Assembly (NCBI GenBank): GCA_963734185.1
Contig: CAVTGA010000001.1
Coordinates: forward strand, 2,790,001-2,854,000
DNA from: PALSA-894 sp963734185
GTDB lineage: Bacteria; Pseudomonadota; Alphaproteobacteria; Rhizobiales; Xanthobacteraceae
Direction of reading: 5' to 3'
Length of the DNA stretch: 64,000 nt
Part shown: positions 18,458 to 28,040 of the stretch, one piece after another
Numbering within the stretch: position 1 is the first letter of the stretch
Layout: each line of letters begins with the position of its first letter
Notes under the pieces: model-generated
Databases searched by the model: none
What the model was told of the DNA's origin: nothing
What the model saw: the letters and a program-made list of their open reading frames with translations, nothing else
Position numbers and translations under genes: made by a program

Positions 18458-18494
18458 TGCGCTTTCTCCCCTTGGGTGTTGTTGCTGCAGCAAT

Positions 18495-19562
18495 TCAATA
18501 CGAGAATGGCCAGGTACGGAAGTAGTTGCGGACATTACGCCACAGCCTGTTGAGACCCTCCGGCTCGACCACCAGAAAGAAAATGATCAGGCCGCCGAAA
18601 ACGATGAGCCGGGTGCTGGCAACGATGCTGGAAAGCTCGCCGGAGCTGAAAAACATGCCAGCCAGCGGCTCCATGACCCAGCGAATGGCGATTGGCAGCA
18701 TCGTCACGAAAACAGCCCCGAATATGGAGCCGAGCACCGAGCCGAGCCCGCCGATGATGATCATGGCGAGATAATCTATCGACACGCCGATCTGGAACGC
18801 CTCGTAGTTGGCGATGCCGAAGTAGTAGGTGTAGAGCACTCCGCACACGCCGGCATAGAACGACGAGATGGCGAACGACAGCAGCTTGTAACGGAAGATG
18901 TTGATCCCGATGATCTCGGCGGCGATGTCCTGGTCGCGAATGGCGACGAAGGCGCGGCCAATTCGGCTTCTCACCAGATTGAGCGTGGCGAGGATGGCAA
19001 GGCCGGCGAAGAACAGCAGGAAGTAATAGAGCTGCCCCTGAGTCTTGAGCTGGTAGCCCAGCAGAGTGGGTCGCGGCACCTCGATGGAGGCTTGAGCCCC
19101 GCCAGAGATGGCCGGCGTGTGATTGATGATCCATTCGATGATGAGCTGGGCCGCCAGGGTGGCGATGGCGAGATAGAGGCCTTTGATCCTGAGACTCGGG
19201 ATGCCGACGATGACGCCGATCAGGGCAGCCATCAATCCGCCGGCGGGCAGGGTCGCCCAGAACGGCAGATGCAGGTGCATGGCGAGGTTGGCGGCCGTGT
19301 ACGCGCCGACCGACATGAAGGCGGCATGACCGACCGAGATCTGGCCGGTGTAGCCCACGAGGATATTGAGGCCGAGCGCGCCGACGATTGCGATGAGGGC
19401 GAGATTGATGACGGAAAGGTAGTATTCGTGCAGGGTCAGGGGCAGAACGACGGTGAAGAGCAGGAGTATGGCCGCTACCGCCCAGCGCGCGATCGGCAGC
19501 GGGTATAGCGCCATGTCAGCGGCGTAGCTGGTTTTGAACGTTCCGGACTCACGATGCAGCAT
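18495..19562 (-). CDS. Branched-chain-type ABC transporter permease (LivM-like)
   Basis: This inner-membrane permease has about nine hydrophobic segments and the family hallmarks LGLNILVGYTGQISVGHAAF, GIPSLRIKGLYLAIATLA and DYLAMIIIGGLGSVLGSI. About 355 residues is normal. The ATG at 19562 lies 7 bases after the livH-type stop and is preferred to a longer start inside that gene. The ribosome-binding site is weak, consistent with translational coupling. Confidence 0.88.
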   Translation of the reverse strand: MLHRESGTFKTSYAADMALYPLPIARWAVAAILLLFTVVLPLTLHEYYLSVINLALIAIVGALGLNILVGYTGQISVGHAAFMSVGAYTAANLAMHLHLPFWATLPAGGLMAALIGVIVGIPSLRIKGLYLAIATLAAQLIIEWIINHTPAISGGAQASIEVPRPTLLGYQLKTQGQLYYFLLFFAGLAILATLNLVRSRIGRAFVAIRDQDIAAEIIGINIFRYKLLSFAISSFYAGVCGVLYTYYFGIANYEAFQIGVSIDYLAMIIIGGLGSVLGSIFGAVFVTMLPIAIRWVMEPLAGMFFSSGELSSIVASTRLIVFGGLIIFFLVVEPEGLNRLWRNVRNYFRTWPFSY

Positions 19563-19569
19563 GGCGCCG

Positions 19570-20481
19570 TTACACCCGCTCGATCCTGCGCGTTCCGAAA
19601 ATGCCATAAGGCCTGAACATCAGGACGATGATCATGACCACGTAGGGCGCGAAGTCCTTGGTGCCGCCGCCCACATAGGGATCGAGATAGCCGGCGGCGA
19701 GACTCTCGACGAGGCCGATGATCAGGCCGCCCACTACGGCGCCGATCACGGAGTCGAGGCCCCCGAGAATGACCACGGGAAACACCTTCAGGCCGACCAG
19801 CGCCAGATGCACGTCGACACCCAGCATGCTGCCCCAGATCACACCGCCGAGCGCCGAGACGATGCCGGCCATCGCCCAGGCCAGCGCGAAATAGCGCTCC
19901 ACATTGATGCCCATGGCCATGGCCACCTGCTGATTGTCGGCCACCGCGCGCATCGCCACGCCCATCCGGCTCTTAAGGAAGAACCAGGTGAAGATACCGA
20001 GGAAGGCCAGCGTGACGACCACGCCCAGCAGCTGGATCGGGGGGAGCGAAGCCGGTCCGATCGCGATCGGCGTGTCGCCGATGCCGAGCGATACGGCGCG
20101 CGTTTCGCCACCGACCGTGATGGGCGGCAAGCCGCGCAGGATGGCGCCAAGGCCAATGGTGGCCATGATCACGGCGATGACCGGCCGGCCGAGCAACGGC
20201 CTCAGCACGATGCGTTCGAGCACGAAGCTGAACAGGACCATGGCCGCCAGCACGGCTCCAATGGCGACGATGACGGGCATGCCCTTGACGGCAAGGATAA
20301 GCGCGACAACGAAGCCCGCCAGCATGACGAACTCGCCTTGCGCGAAATTAATGGCTTCGGTGGCCTTGTAGACCAGCACGAAACCGAGGGCGATCAGCGA
20401 GTACATGAGCCCGATCGACAGACCGCTGACGCTGAGAGCAAACGCGAACTCAAGTTCGTCCCACATCATGCACCCACTCAC
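19570..20481 (-). CDS. Branched-chain-type ABC transporter permease (LivH-like)
   Basis: This inner-membrane permease has GLMYSLIALGFVLVYKATEAI and NFAQGEFVMLAGF near the N-terminus and VILGGLDSVIGAVVGGL near the C-terminus, all LivH hallmarks. It has 303 residues. A GTG start at 20481 overlaps the ligase stop as GTGA, the same junction used between the ATPase and ligase genes; ATGs at 20469 and 20466 are close alternatives with a weak GAGTGGG upstream. Confidence 0.88.
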   Translation of the reverse strand: MSGCMMWDELEFAFALSVSGLSIGLMYSLIALGFVLVYKATEAINFAQGEFVMLAGFVVALILAVKGMPVIVAIGAVLAAMVLFSFVLERIVLRPLLGRPVIAVIMATIGLGAILRGLPPITVGGETRAVSLGIGDTPIAIGPASLPPIQLLGVVVTLAFLGIFTWFFLKSRMGVAMRAVADNQQVAMAMGINVERYFALAWAMAGIVSALGGVIWGSMLGVDVHLALVGLKVFPVVILGGLDSVIGAVVGGLIIGLVESLAAGYLDPYVGGGTKDFAPYVVMIIVLMFRPYGIFGTRRIERV

Positions 20482-22421
20482 GCTGCTACACGACCGGCAG
20501 CGTCACGCGAAAGCACCTCGTGAACGGCGAGCGTCGTCGTCAGAGAGCTCCTGCGGCCGTCCTCGAAGATGATGTTCATGGTGAGATGGGTCTCCCTGGC
20601 GCCGTTATAGAGAGCCTCGATCACGGGCGCATATCTCTCGGCCACGAACGCGCGCCGCACCTTGCGTGTGCGCGTCATCTCGGCATCGTCGGCCTCAAGC
20701 TCCTTGTTGAGCAGGACCACGCGGTGGATTCTGGTGATTTCCGGCAGGGTGGCGTTGATCTTGGCCACCTCCTCGATCACGAGGCGCGCCACCTCCGGCT
20801 TGCCGGCGAGGTCCATGTAACTGGTATAGGCTAGGCTTCTCTGCTCGGCCCACTTGCCGACGGTCGAGATGTCGATCGCGACGAGCGCCGTCACAAACGA
20901 GCGCCGATCGCCGAAGGCGACGGCCTCGCGGATATAGGGGCTGAACTTCAGCTTGTTCTCGATGAATTGTGGTGCGAACGGCGTGCCGTCGGCAAGCTTG
21001 CCTACGTCCTTCGCGCGATCAATGATAGCGAGCTGCCCGCGCGGATCGACGAGGCCCGCATCGCCGGTCTTCAGCCAACCGTCCGGGGTGATGGCATCGC
21101 GGGTCGCATCCTCCTGCTTGTAGTAGCCGAGGAACACGCCCGGGCCTTTCACCTGTACTTCGCCGAGCTCGCCGATGCGCACGTCGGTGCCGGGCAACGC
21201 ACGACCGACTGTGTTGGGATCAGCCGCGTCGTCACCCTGCAGGGCGACCAGCGCGCTGGCTTCGGTGGCGCCGTAGATCTGCTTCAGGTTGATGCCGAAC
21301 GAACGGAAGAAGCGGAATGTGTCGCTCCCCAACGGCGCCCCGCCGGTGAGGCACCAGCGCGCATTCCTGAGGCCCAACTGGTCGCGCACGGGACCGTAAA
21401 CCAAGGCCTCGCCCACCTTGTAGGCCAGCTCAAGCCAGGGCCGGATGGGCTTGCCGTCGCCCTTCAACAGCTCGCGCCGCTCGGCGATGCCGCGAAAGTA
21501 CTCGTACACACGCCGCTTCAGCCAGGACGCGTCGGCGGCCCGCACCTGCAGGCCGGTCAGCATGCTCTCCCAGATGCGCGGGGGACCCAGCAGCGCGCTC
21601 GGCCCCAATTCACGCAGGTCGCGCTGCACCGTCTCCGGGCTCTCCGGGCAGTTGCACGTCGCCGCGACCACCAGACTGGTCGAGAGCGAGAACATCGAGT
21701 CGCCGACCCAGCCCATCGGCAGATAGCACAGCCAGTTATCGCCCCGCCGGATCAACTCGACACTGGCGAAGCTCTCTGACGTGGCGATCATGTTGGCATG
21801 GCTCAACAGTGCGCCCTTTGAGCGGCCGGTGGTGCCCGAGGTGTAAGCGATCAGCGCAACGTCGCCACCGCGGCCGAGCTCCAGCTCGCGTTCGACGTAG
21901 CCGGGCCGGTTCGCCTCGAAGGTGCGCCCCATGATCTCCAAGTCGGTGAAGGACTTGAGGAGAGGATGGTCGTAGCCGCTCATGCCCCGAGGATCCTCGT
22001 AGATGAGAAGCCGCAAGCTCGGCAGGTCGCGGGCGACGGAGAGGACCTTGTCGACCTGTTCCTGGTCTTCGGCGACGATGATGGTGACCTCGGCGTGCTG
22101 CAGCACGAACGCGAGTTCGCTGGCAATCGAGTCCTGGTAGAGCGGCACGGCCATGCCGCCGAGTGCCTGTGCCGCCAGCTGCGCCCAGTAAAGGCGGGGA
22201 CGATTGTCCCCCAGGACAGAGAGCTTGTCGCCGCGCTGGAAACCGGCCGCAGCCAGACCGAGAGCAAATTCGCGTACGTGCTCGTAACATTGATGCCAGG
22301 AATAGGACTGCCAGATGCCGCGGTCCTTTTCACGCATGCCAACCTGTCCGCCGAAAGTCTGCATATTGCGCCGCAGCAGCTTGGGCAGGGTGTCGGTTGC
22401 AGGTTGCTCGGCGAGCTTCAC
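20478..22421 (-). CDS. AMP-dependent acyl-CoA synthetase embedded in the transporter operon
   Basis: A 647-residue ANL-superfamily ligase, which activates a carboxylic acid with ATP and CoA. Visible are the phosphate-binding loop YTSGTTGRSKGALLSH, the adenine motif YGATEASALV, and GWLKTGDAGLVD. It belongs to the long-chain type by length and by KDVGKLADGTPFAPQFIEN. The GTG start at 22421 overlaps the ATPase stop as GTGA. Being translationally coupled between livG-type and livH-type genes, it probably traps the imported acid as its CoA ester. The acid could be a fatty or aromatic acid; the motifs do not decide. Confidence 0.88.
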   Translation of the reverse strand: MKLAEQPATDTLPKLLRRNMQTFGGQVGMREKDRGIWQSYSWHQCYEHVREFALGLAAAGFQRGDKLSVLGDNRPRLYWAQLAAQALGGMAVPLYQDSIASELAFVLQHAEVTIIVAEDQEQVDKVLSVARDLPSLRLLIYEDPRGMSGYDHPLLKSFTDLEIMGRTFEANRPGYVERELELGRGGDVALIAYTSGTTGRSKGALLSHANMIATSESFASVELIRRGDNWLCYLPMGWVGDSMFSLSTSLVVAATCNCPESPETVQRDLRELGPSALLGPPRIWESMLTGLQVRAADASWLKRRVYEYFRGIAERRELLKGDGKPIRPWLELAYKVGEALVYGPVRDQLGLRNARWCLTGGAPLGSDTFRFFRSFGINLKQIYGATEASALVALQGDDAADPNTVGRALPGTDVRIGELGEVQVKGPGVFLGYYKQEDATRDAITPDGWLKTGDAGLVDPRGQLAIIDRAKDVGKLADGTPFAPQFIENKLKFSPYIREAVAFGDRRSFVTALVAIDISTVGKWAEQRSLAYTSYMDLAGKPEVARLVIEEVAKINATLPEITRIHRVVLLNKELEADDAEMTRTRKVRRAFVAERYAPVIEALYNGARETHLTMNIIFEDGRRSSLTTTLAVHEVLSRDAAGRVAA

Positions 22422-23221
22422 GGCCGCACCGCCTTGCTGGTGCCAAGGTACGCGGCGATGACCGCTGGATTGCTCTGCACGTCGACCGGTGCGCCCTCGG
22501 CGATCTTGCGGCCGCGGTCGAGCACCACGACGTGGTCCGAGATGTCCATCACAACCCCCATGTCGTGTTCGATCAGCACGATCGTGATCCCGCGCTCCTG
22601 ATTGACGTCGAGAATGTAGCGCGCGATGTCCTCTTTCTCGTCCTGGTTCATCCCCCCCATGGGCTCGTCGAGCAGCAGCACCTTGGGCTGGAGCGCCAGC
22701 GCGCGCCCGAGTTCCACTCGCTTGCGCAATCCGTAGGGAAGGGCGGCAACCGGCTGCTTGCGCAAGTCCTGAAGTTTCAGGAATTCGATGATCTCCTCGC
22801 AGATTTCGCGATGGTGGATTTCCTCGCGTTGAGCGAGGCCCCAGTACAGCACGCATCCGAGGATGCCGGAGCGCATGTGTACGTGGCGGCCGAGCATGAG
22901 GTTGTCGAGCACAGTGAGGCCGCCGAAGAGAGCGATGTTCTGGAACGTGCGCGCCACGCCGAGCGCGGCGATATCGCTCGGTCGCCTTCTCGTAATGTCG
23001 CGATTTTCCAGGACAATGCGGCCAGTGTCCGGCTTGTAGAAGCCGGAAATCATGTTCAGCAGCGAGGTCTTGCCCGCGCCGTTCGGACCGATGATCGACA
23101 GGATGCTTCCTCGAAGAATGTCGATCGACACCTCATCGATTGCCCGCACCCCGCCGAACCTTTTGCGAACACCGTCCACCGACATTTGCACGGGTGCTGC
23201 TGCGGCGCCGGCAGTGTTCAT
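22418..23221 (-). CDS. Branched-chain-type ABC transporter ATP-binding protein (LivG-like)
   Basis: The first gene of the operon encodes an ATPase with Walker A GPNGAGKTSL, signature PYGLRKRVELGRAL (degenerate LSGGQ, as usual for LivG-like proteins) and Walker B VLLLDEPMGGMNQDEKED, then IEHDMGVVMDISD. The product is 267 residues from the ATG at 23221, where GGGGAC precedes the start. It pairs with the LivF-like subunit at 16250. Confidence 0.88.
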   Translation of the reverse strand: MNTAGAAAAPVQMSVDGVRKRFGGVRAIDEVSIDILRGSILSIIGPNGAGKTSLLNMISGFYKPDTGRIVLENRDITRRRPSDIAALGVARTFQNIALFGGLTVLDNLMLGRHVHMRSGILGCVLYWGLAQREEIHHREICEEIIEFLKLQDLRKQPVAALPYGLRKRVELGRALALQPKVLLLDEPMGGMNQDEKEDIARYILDVNQERGITIVLIEHDMGVVMDISDHVVVLDRGRKIAEGAPVDVQSNPAVIAAYLGTSKAVRP

Positions 23222-23602
23222 GCGGGCGTCCCCGAACCAGCCGAGGAGGCCAACCCGGATGCGTCCCCGCATCGGCGTTGGCACCTACCGATTGCCACAG
23301 CGTATTCCCCCCAATTTGCCACGCGCCGCGTACCACTCTTTTCGGTAGGATGCGTGCGGTGTTGGCGGAATGATAGCTCAACAACGTGCCGGTCGCCAAA
23401 CCCCAATCACTTCTGGGCTGCGCGGAGAGTACGATAAAGGCGGGTATTTCGGACTCTCGTGCCCCGAACCCGAAGTTCGCACACATCGTGCTGCAGGGGC
23501 GGTTGCGCGGAATCGGGACACTAGCCTCGTTTGCAGTTTCGGCCGCAGCTTGATCGCTCGCCGCTTCGGCCTAGGATGGGCAGCCGAAGCAGGTGCGAAC
23601 CG
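23222..23602. other. Divergent intergenic region between transporter operon and P450
   Basis: About 380 bases without a convincing coding frame. It must hold the promoters for the minus-strand transporter operon and for the plus-strand P450 gene. No clear operator palindrome was recognised. Confidence 0.5.
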
Positions 23603-24829
23603 ATGCTGACAATCGATTTTGCCGACCCGGCGACGAATGCCGATCCCTTTCCGATCTTCAGAAGGCTGCGCGAGAGCGATCCCGTACATTGGTCCGAGCC
23701 GATGAAGGTCTGGGTGGTGACGCGCTATGAAGATGTGAAGGCGATTGCTCTGAACAACACCGAGGTTTCGGCAAATCGGCTCGCACCTTTCTTTGCCGCC
23801 GTGCCGGAGAGCCGCCGCACCGGGTATGCCAGCCTAATCGCGTACCTGAGCACCTGGATGGTTTTTCGTGATCCGCCGGATCATACGCGGCTGCGGCGGC
23901 TGTTCACGAAGGCGTTCACATCACGCTCCCTCGATACGTTGAGGCCGGGCATTCGAGCAATCGTCGATATGCTGCTTGATGACATCGAGGCCAAGGAGAA
24001 GGCCGGGCGGACAGTCGATTGGATCGCTGACTTCTCCTATGCGCTTCCGGCATTGGTGATCATGGACTTGCTGGGGGTCCCGCGCGGCCACCTTAGGCGC
24101 GTGAAAATGTGGTCGGACGAGATCGCCTTGTTCATTGGGTCGTCACAGGCCTCGCCCGACAAGTATGACAGGGCTGAAGCCGGCGCACGCGCCATGGCGC
24201 ATTATTTTCGGCAGATCGTCGCGGAGCGCACGCGAGAGCCGCGCAATGACATCATCAGCCAGATGGTCGCGGCGCGTGACGAAAAGGAAGCCATGACGGC
24301 AGACGAGGTTATCGCGACTTGCATTCTGCTGCTCTTCGCGGGGCACGAGACCACCGCCAACCTGCTCGGGAACGGTCTCTATTACTCGATGCGGTTCCGC
24401 GACCAATGGGATCGGCTGACCGCAGACCTCGGATTGATCGAGCCGGCAATCGAAGAATGGTTGCGATACGATGGACCGATCAGCGCACTTGTTCGTGTCG
24501 TGCTGAGCGACATCGAGTTCGGCGGAAAGCTGTTGCGCTCGGGGCAGAGGGTCTTCGCGTTCACGAATTCGGCGAACCGGGACGGCGCGCAGTTCCCGGA
24601 TCCCGATCGTTTCGACGTTGGCCGTAGTCCTAATCCCCAACTCACTTTTGGCCACGGGATTCACTTCTGCCTCGGCGCACCGCTGGCGCGGCTGGAGGGC
24701 GAGATCGCCGTCAGGCGGCTGGCCGAACGTTTCCCCCGCATCCGTCTCGCCGGAGACCGTTGCCTTCCGAGTTGGAGCGATTCACTCTTTCTCCGCGGGA
24801 TCCTGTCTCTTCCGATCAAGCTTGCCTGA
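23603..24829 (+). CDS. Cytochrome P450
   Basis: A 408-residue soluble bacterial P450. The oxygen-activation helix reads LFAGHETTANL (about residues 244-254), and the haem loop reads FGHGIHFCLGAPLARLE with the thiolate Cys356; the K-helix ExxR is in EEWLRYDGP. Such enzymes hydroxylate hydrophobic substrates and need a ferredoxin and reductase, neither of which is adjacent. AGGTG precedes the ATG at 23603. The gene is divergent from the acid-uptake operon, so it may act on a related compound (inference). Confidence 0.9.
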   Translation: MLTIDFADPATNADPFPIFRRLRESDPVHWSEPMKVWVVTRYEDVKAIALNNTEVSANRLAPFFAAVPESRRTGYASLIAYLSTWMVFRDPPDHTRLRRLFTKAFTSRSLDTLRPGIRAIVDMLLDDIEAKEKAGRTVDWIADFSYALPALVIMDLLGVPRGHLRRVKMWSDEIALFIGSSQASPDKYDRAEAGARAMAHYFRQIVAERTREPRNDIISQMVAARDEKEAMTADEVIATCILLLFAGHETTANLLGNGLYYSMRFRDQWDRLTADLGLIEPAIEEWLRYDGPISALVRVVLSDIEFGGKLLRSGQRVFAFTNSANRDGAQFPDPDRFDVGRSPNPQLTFGHGIHFCLGAPLARLEGEIAVRRLAERFPRIRLAGDRCLPSWSDSLFLRGILSLPIKLA

Positions 24830-24923
24830 ACAAGAGCGCGGCGGACGGGCCTGCGGCTATACTGGCACTTGCCTCGCGGCGCTGGCATGCTTGCACATCA
24901 TTCTCATTGCGCGAGAACCCTCG

Positions 24924-25199
24924 ATGATGTCGTCACCTGCTGAAACGCCCCCGGCCAAGACCGCAAGTCTCTCTCCAGAAATAGTCGATCAGATCGGCCA
25001 GGCGCTGGGCGGAGCCTTGGCGCAGCATTGGAGCCGGCTGCCTCAGGAGTTGCAGCACGACATTTTTGAAGCGGCGGTGAACCAAGGCGGCGAGGCCATC
25101 AGGCAGCCTCTGGCAATTTTTCTGCATGGAAAACACCATCGCACGGTCGATTCGCTTCACGCGCGTTCTTTGTCCGAGCCTGACAGTCTCGGTGGTTAA
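24924..25199 (+). CDS. Small protein of unknown function
   Basis: A 91-residue ORF with a Pro/Ala-rich start and a helical core (LSPEIVDQIGQALGGALAQH, then LPQELQHDIFEAAVNQGGEA). Its TAA is directly followed by the ATG of the M20 peptidase gene (TAAATG), which supports it as a real, translated gene in one operon with that peptidase. ATG at 24927 is an equal alternative. No family is recognised. Confidence 0.55.
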   Translation: MMSSPAETPPAKTASLSPEIVDQIGQALGGALAQHWSRLPQELQHDIFEAAVNQGGEAIRQPLAIFLHGKHHRTVDSLHARSLSEPDSLGG

Positions 25200-26485
25200 A
25201 TGACGATCGAGCATGACCTTCATGAACGCATCATTGCCTCAGTCAAAGAAGGTTTCGCCGAGCAGATAGAATTTACCCAAGCGCTCGTTCGCTTCCCATC
25301 CATTCGCGGCGCAGAGCACGCCATCCAGGACTTCGTGTTCCGTTCGTTCAGGGACGAAGGCCTGGCGCTGGATCGATTCAACATGGATCGAGCTGCGATC
25401 GAGCAGCATCCGGGCGGCTCCAAGTTCTCGGTGACGCATTCGGACGCGCCGATCGTCGTCGGCATCCACCGTCCGGAGCGCGAAACGGGCCGGAGTCTTA
25501 CCCTTCAAGCTCATGTCGATGTCGTCCCCGCAGGGCCCAACTCGTTGTGGTCGCGACCTCCGTTTGAACCCGCAGTCGATAACGATTGGATGTTCGGCCG
25601 CGGTGCCGCGGACATGAAAGCGGGGCACGCCGCAAATCTATTCGCACTGAAGTCGTTGCGCCGGATCGGCCTGCAGCCGGCAGCAACGGTCTATCTGCAA
25701 TCCGTTGTCGAGGAGGAGTCGACCGGGAATGGCGCGCTCATGACGCATTTGCGCGGTTATCGGGCAGACGCCGTTCTGATTCCGGAGCCCGAAGATGAGA
25801 AGCTGGTGCGCGCGAATACCGGCGTGTTGTGGTTTGAAGTCCAAATTCAGGGGCACTCGGTTCATGTGAGAGAGATGCAGTCAGGCGGTAACGCGATCGA
25901 TGCGGCATACCGGGTCATAGGAGCACTGCGCGAACTGGAAGCTCGCTGGAACGCCCGGAAACAAGGTCGAGAACACTTCGAACACGAAGATCATCCGATC
26001 AACCTCAACATTGGCCGGATCGAGGAGGCGATTGGGCTTCCTCGGTGCCTGCGTGGTGCAAGCTCCAGTGCCGTATCGCAATCTATCCCGGGACAAACGC
26101 CGATGAGGCAGCGCGGGAGATCGAGAAGGCGATCGCGGAGTTTGCCCGCAGCGACAAGCTGCTCGCCAACAATCCGCCTCGTGTCGTTTTCAACGGCTTC
26201 TTCGCCGAGGGTTATGTGCTGGCACCCGGTTCAGAGGCGGAAGCGGCCTTGGCGAGATCGCACCTGAATGTCACCGGCAAGCAGCTCGAAACTTTCATGA
26301 CCGCCGGGTACCTCGATACGCGAGTCTACAGCCTGTACGACCGCGTCCCTGCGCTCTGTTACGGACCGATTTCTCGCAACATCCATGGCGTGGACGAATG
26401 TGTCAGCCTTTCCTCGGTTCAACGCGTGACTGCCGCGATGGCGCTGTTCATAGCGGATTGGTGCGGCGTGGAAACGCGCAAGTGA
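25200..26485 (+). pseudogene. M20 family metallopeptidase (ArgE/DapE-like) with one-base frameshift
   Basis: The first part reads a complete M20 metal centre: LQAHVDVVPAG (His, Asp), RGAADMKAG (Asp) and VVEEESTGNG (Glu pair), followed by the dimerisation-domain start WFEVQIQGHSVHVREM. Near 26023 the frame is lost. Inserting one base (GAGGAGGCG to GAGGGAGGCG) restores IEGGDWASSVPAW and the frame continues through NIHGVDEC, carrying the last zinc histidine, to the stop at 26485. The restored protein would be about 428 residues, normal for the family. It is either a recent pseudogene or a sequencing error. Confidence 0.8.
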
Positions 26486-26560
26486 ATCCGATCCTCGCTT
26501 AACGCGGCCGCCCAATCACCGAAGCAATTCTCGGCGACTTCCGCAGCTGAAGAGGGTTGA

Positions 26561-26944
26561 TCAGCGCTTCGAACGCTTCTTGCGCGCGGCGTAGCGGGCG
26601 TCGCGCTCCGCCTTGCGCTCGGCTTGCTGCGCCAGGTCGCGGGTGGCGCGCTCGGCGGATTCGCGCGCGGCGAGTTCACTCGCTTGGCGCTCGGAGTGTG
26701 CGGCAAGTTCCGCATCGCGGGCCGCCTGCTCGGCGCGTTCGGTCTCGCGCGTCGTCCGGGCGGCCGCGCGTTCGGCGGCGCGGGCGTTGCGCGCAGCCTC
26801 GACGGCTTCTCTGGCCGCTTGCCGTTCGATAACCGCCGGGTCGTCCGGCCCGGGGGCGGCGCGGAACTTCGCCAACGCGGCTTTCTTCGCTTCAGCGGCG
26901 GCGCTGAGCCGTTCGGACCATCCGGGGGTCTTGGGACCTTTCAT
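26561..26944 (-). CDS. DUF6481 family protein
   Basis: A 127-residue, highly charged, Ala/Arg/Glu-rich protein predicted to be one long helix or coiled coil (repeated AARDAEL, ASELAARESAERA, QAERKAERDA). The N-terminus, with GWSERLSAAAEAKKA and ALAKFRAAPG, resembles DUF6481, common in Hyphomicrobiales. The function is unknown; the composition suggests nucleic-acid or stress-related binding, which is a guess. It lies downstream of tRNA-Phe on the same strand. Confidence 0.7.
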   Translation of the reverse strand: MKGPKTPGWSERLSAAAEAKKAALAKFRAAPGPDDPAVIERQAAREAVEAARNARAAERAAARTTRETERAEQAARDAELAAHSERQASELAARESAERATRDLAQQAERKAERDARYAARKKRSKR

Positions 26945-27033
26945 GGCGTCTGACCTTGTGTCGCGAGTTGGCCGCGCCCGAACGGCGTGCCGGATTCATT
27001 GCCTTGTAACTCAATACAAAACGCCAAATGGAG

Positions 27034-27109
27034 TGGTGCCCAGGGGCGGAATCGAACCACCGACACCGTGATTTTCAGTCACGTGCTCTACCAACTGAGC
27101 TACCTGGGC
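27034..27109 (-). tRNA. tRNA-Phe(GAA)
   Basis: A 76-base minus-strand sequence with perfect acceptor pairing (GCCCAGG/CCTGGGC), D-stem GCTC/GAGC, anticodon loop CTGAAAA (GAA), T-loop TTCGATT and encoded CCA. It is preceded by a good promoter, unlike its decayed copy at 8050. Confidence 0.97.
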
Positions 27110-27147
27110 GCCGAAACCCGCGAGTTGGGGTCACGGAGAGCGGGCGG

Positions 27148-27176
27148 GTTATAGAGGCTCGGTTTCGGCCTGTCCA
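27148..27176 (-). promoter_or_regulatory. Promoter of tRNA-Phe
   Basis: On the minus strand TGGACA (27176-27171) and TATAAC (27153-27148) are separated by 17 bases, followed by a GC-rich discriminator, about 39 bases before the tRNA. The same -35 occurs before the 8050 copy, where the -10 is TGTGAC. Confidence 0.7.
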
Positions 27177-27272
27177 GGACGCCCGGGTTTGGCTCCGTCC
27201 CGGTCAATTCGGCCCGGAAAACGTGAACTTTCGCGCGCCCGCAACGTTGTCCGTCGATCTCGGAGACAACCG

Positions 27273-27884
27273 ATGCGATGTCATATTGCCGCGTCCCTCG
27301 CCGTTGCATGGCTCGCGGCCATCAGCCCCGGCGCAGGGCAGCCGAGCGAGCTGAAACCGCCCTCGGCCTTCGCCCCCATCTCCGACCGGGCGGCGCGCTC
27401 GCGCGCCCTGTTCGCCGAGGCCGCCAAGGTCGTCACCCATCCGCGCTGCATGAATTGCCACCCGGCCGGCGACCAGCCGCTGCAGGGCAACGAGCGGCCG
27501 CATTTCCCGCCGGTTCCGCGCGGCGAAGGCGGCGCCGGGACGGCGAGCCTGCCGTGCTCGGCCTGTCACCAACAGCGCAATGTCGACCTCGTTGCCGGCC
27601 GCATGACGACGGTCAAGAGCATGCCCGGGCATCCGCGCTGGCAACTCGCGCCGCACGAGATGGCGTGGCAGGGCAAGTCGCTCGGCGAGATCTGCCGCCA
27701 GCTCAAGGATCCGAAGCGCAACGGCGGGCGCGACCTCGCGCTGCTGCATGAGCACTTCGCCAAGGATGATCTGGTCGCGTGGGGCTGGGACCCGGGCACC
27801 GGGCGCGACCCGGCGCCGGGTTCGCAAGCCGTGCTCGGCGAGCTGATCCAGGCCTGGATCGACAGCGGCGCGGAGTGTCCGTAG
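27273..27884 (+). CDS. Secreted protein with two CXXCH motifs (isoquinoline oxidoreductase-subunit-like)
   Basis: A 203-residue protein with a signal peptide (LAVAWLAAISPGAG) and two haem-binding-type motifs, CMNCHP and CSACHQ, about 40 residues apart. KVVTHPRCMNCHPAGDQPL and HEMAWQGKSLGEICRQ resemble proteins annotated as 'isoquinoline 1-oxidoreductase subunit'. I infer a periplasmic dihaem electron carrier. GGAG precedes the ATG at 27273. No molybdenum hydroxylase is in the window. The stop codon lies inside a palindromic repeat. Confidence 0.7.
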   Translation: MRCHIAASLAVAWLAAISPGAGQPSELKPPSAFAPISDRAARSRALFAEAAKVVTHPRCMNCHPAGDQPLQGNERPHFPPVPRGEGGAGTASLPCSACHQQRNVDLVAGRMTTVKSMPGHPRWQLAPHEMAWQGKSLGEICRQLKDPKRNGGRDLALLHEHFAKDDLVAWGWDPGTGRDPAPGSQAVLGELIQAWIDSGAECP

Positions 27885-28040
27885 GGCGGGCAAAGACGCG
27901 ACACGAGAAATCCGAGATGCGCGCAGGAAGAGCGCGTCGTGCCCGCCATCGTGCCGCAGGGCTCGGACTTACGCGGGCACGGCGCTTTCCACGTTCACGT
28001 CGTGTTGCGTCGACGGAGACAGCGCCTTTGCCCGCCCTAC
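27881..28040. repeat. Palindromic intergenic element, family D
   Basis: Outer arms gtagggcgggcaaag and ctttgcccgccctac enclose about 130 bases between two converging genes and include both stop codons. This is a repeat type common in Bradyrhizobium-like genomes and probably ends transcription from both sides. Confidence 0.8.

Noticed and set aside
18330..19508. A 392-codon plus-strand open frame opposite the LivM-like gene
   Set aside because: Antisense shadow of a well-supported permease; the product is acidic, His-rich and without motifs.
27885..28036. Possible CRISPR-like or regulatory RNA because of repeated short arms
   Set aside because: It is a single inverted repeat, not direct repeats with spacers, and matches the family D palindrome type. 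No CRISPR array was seen anywhere in the window.
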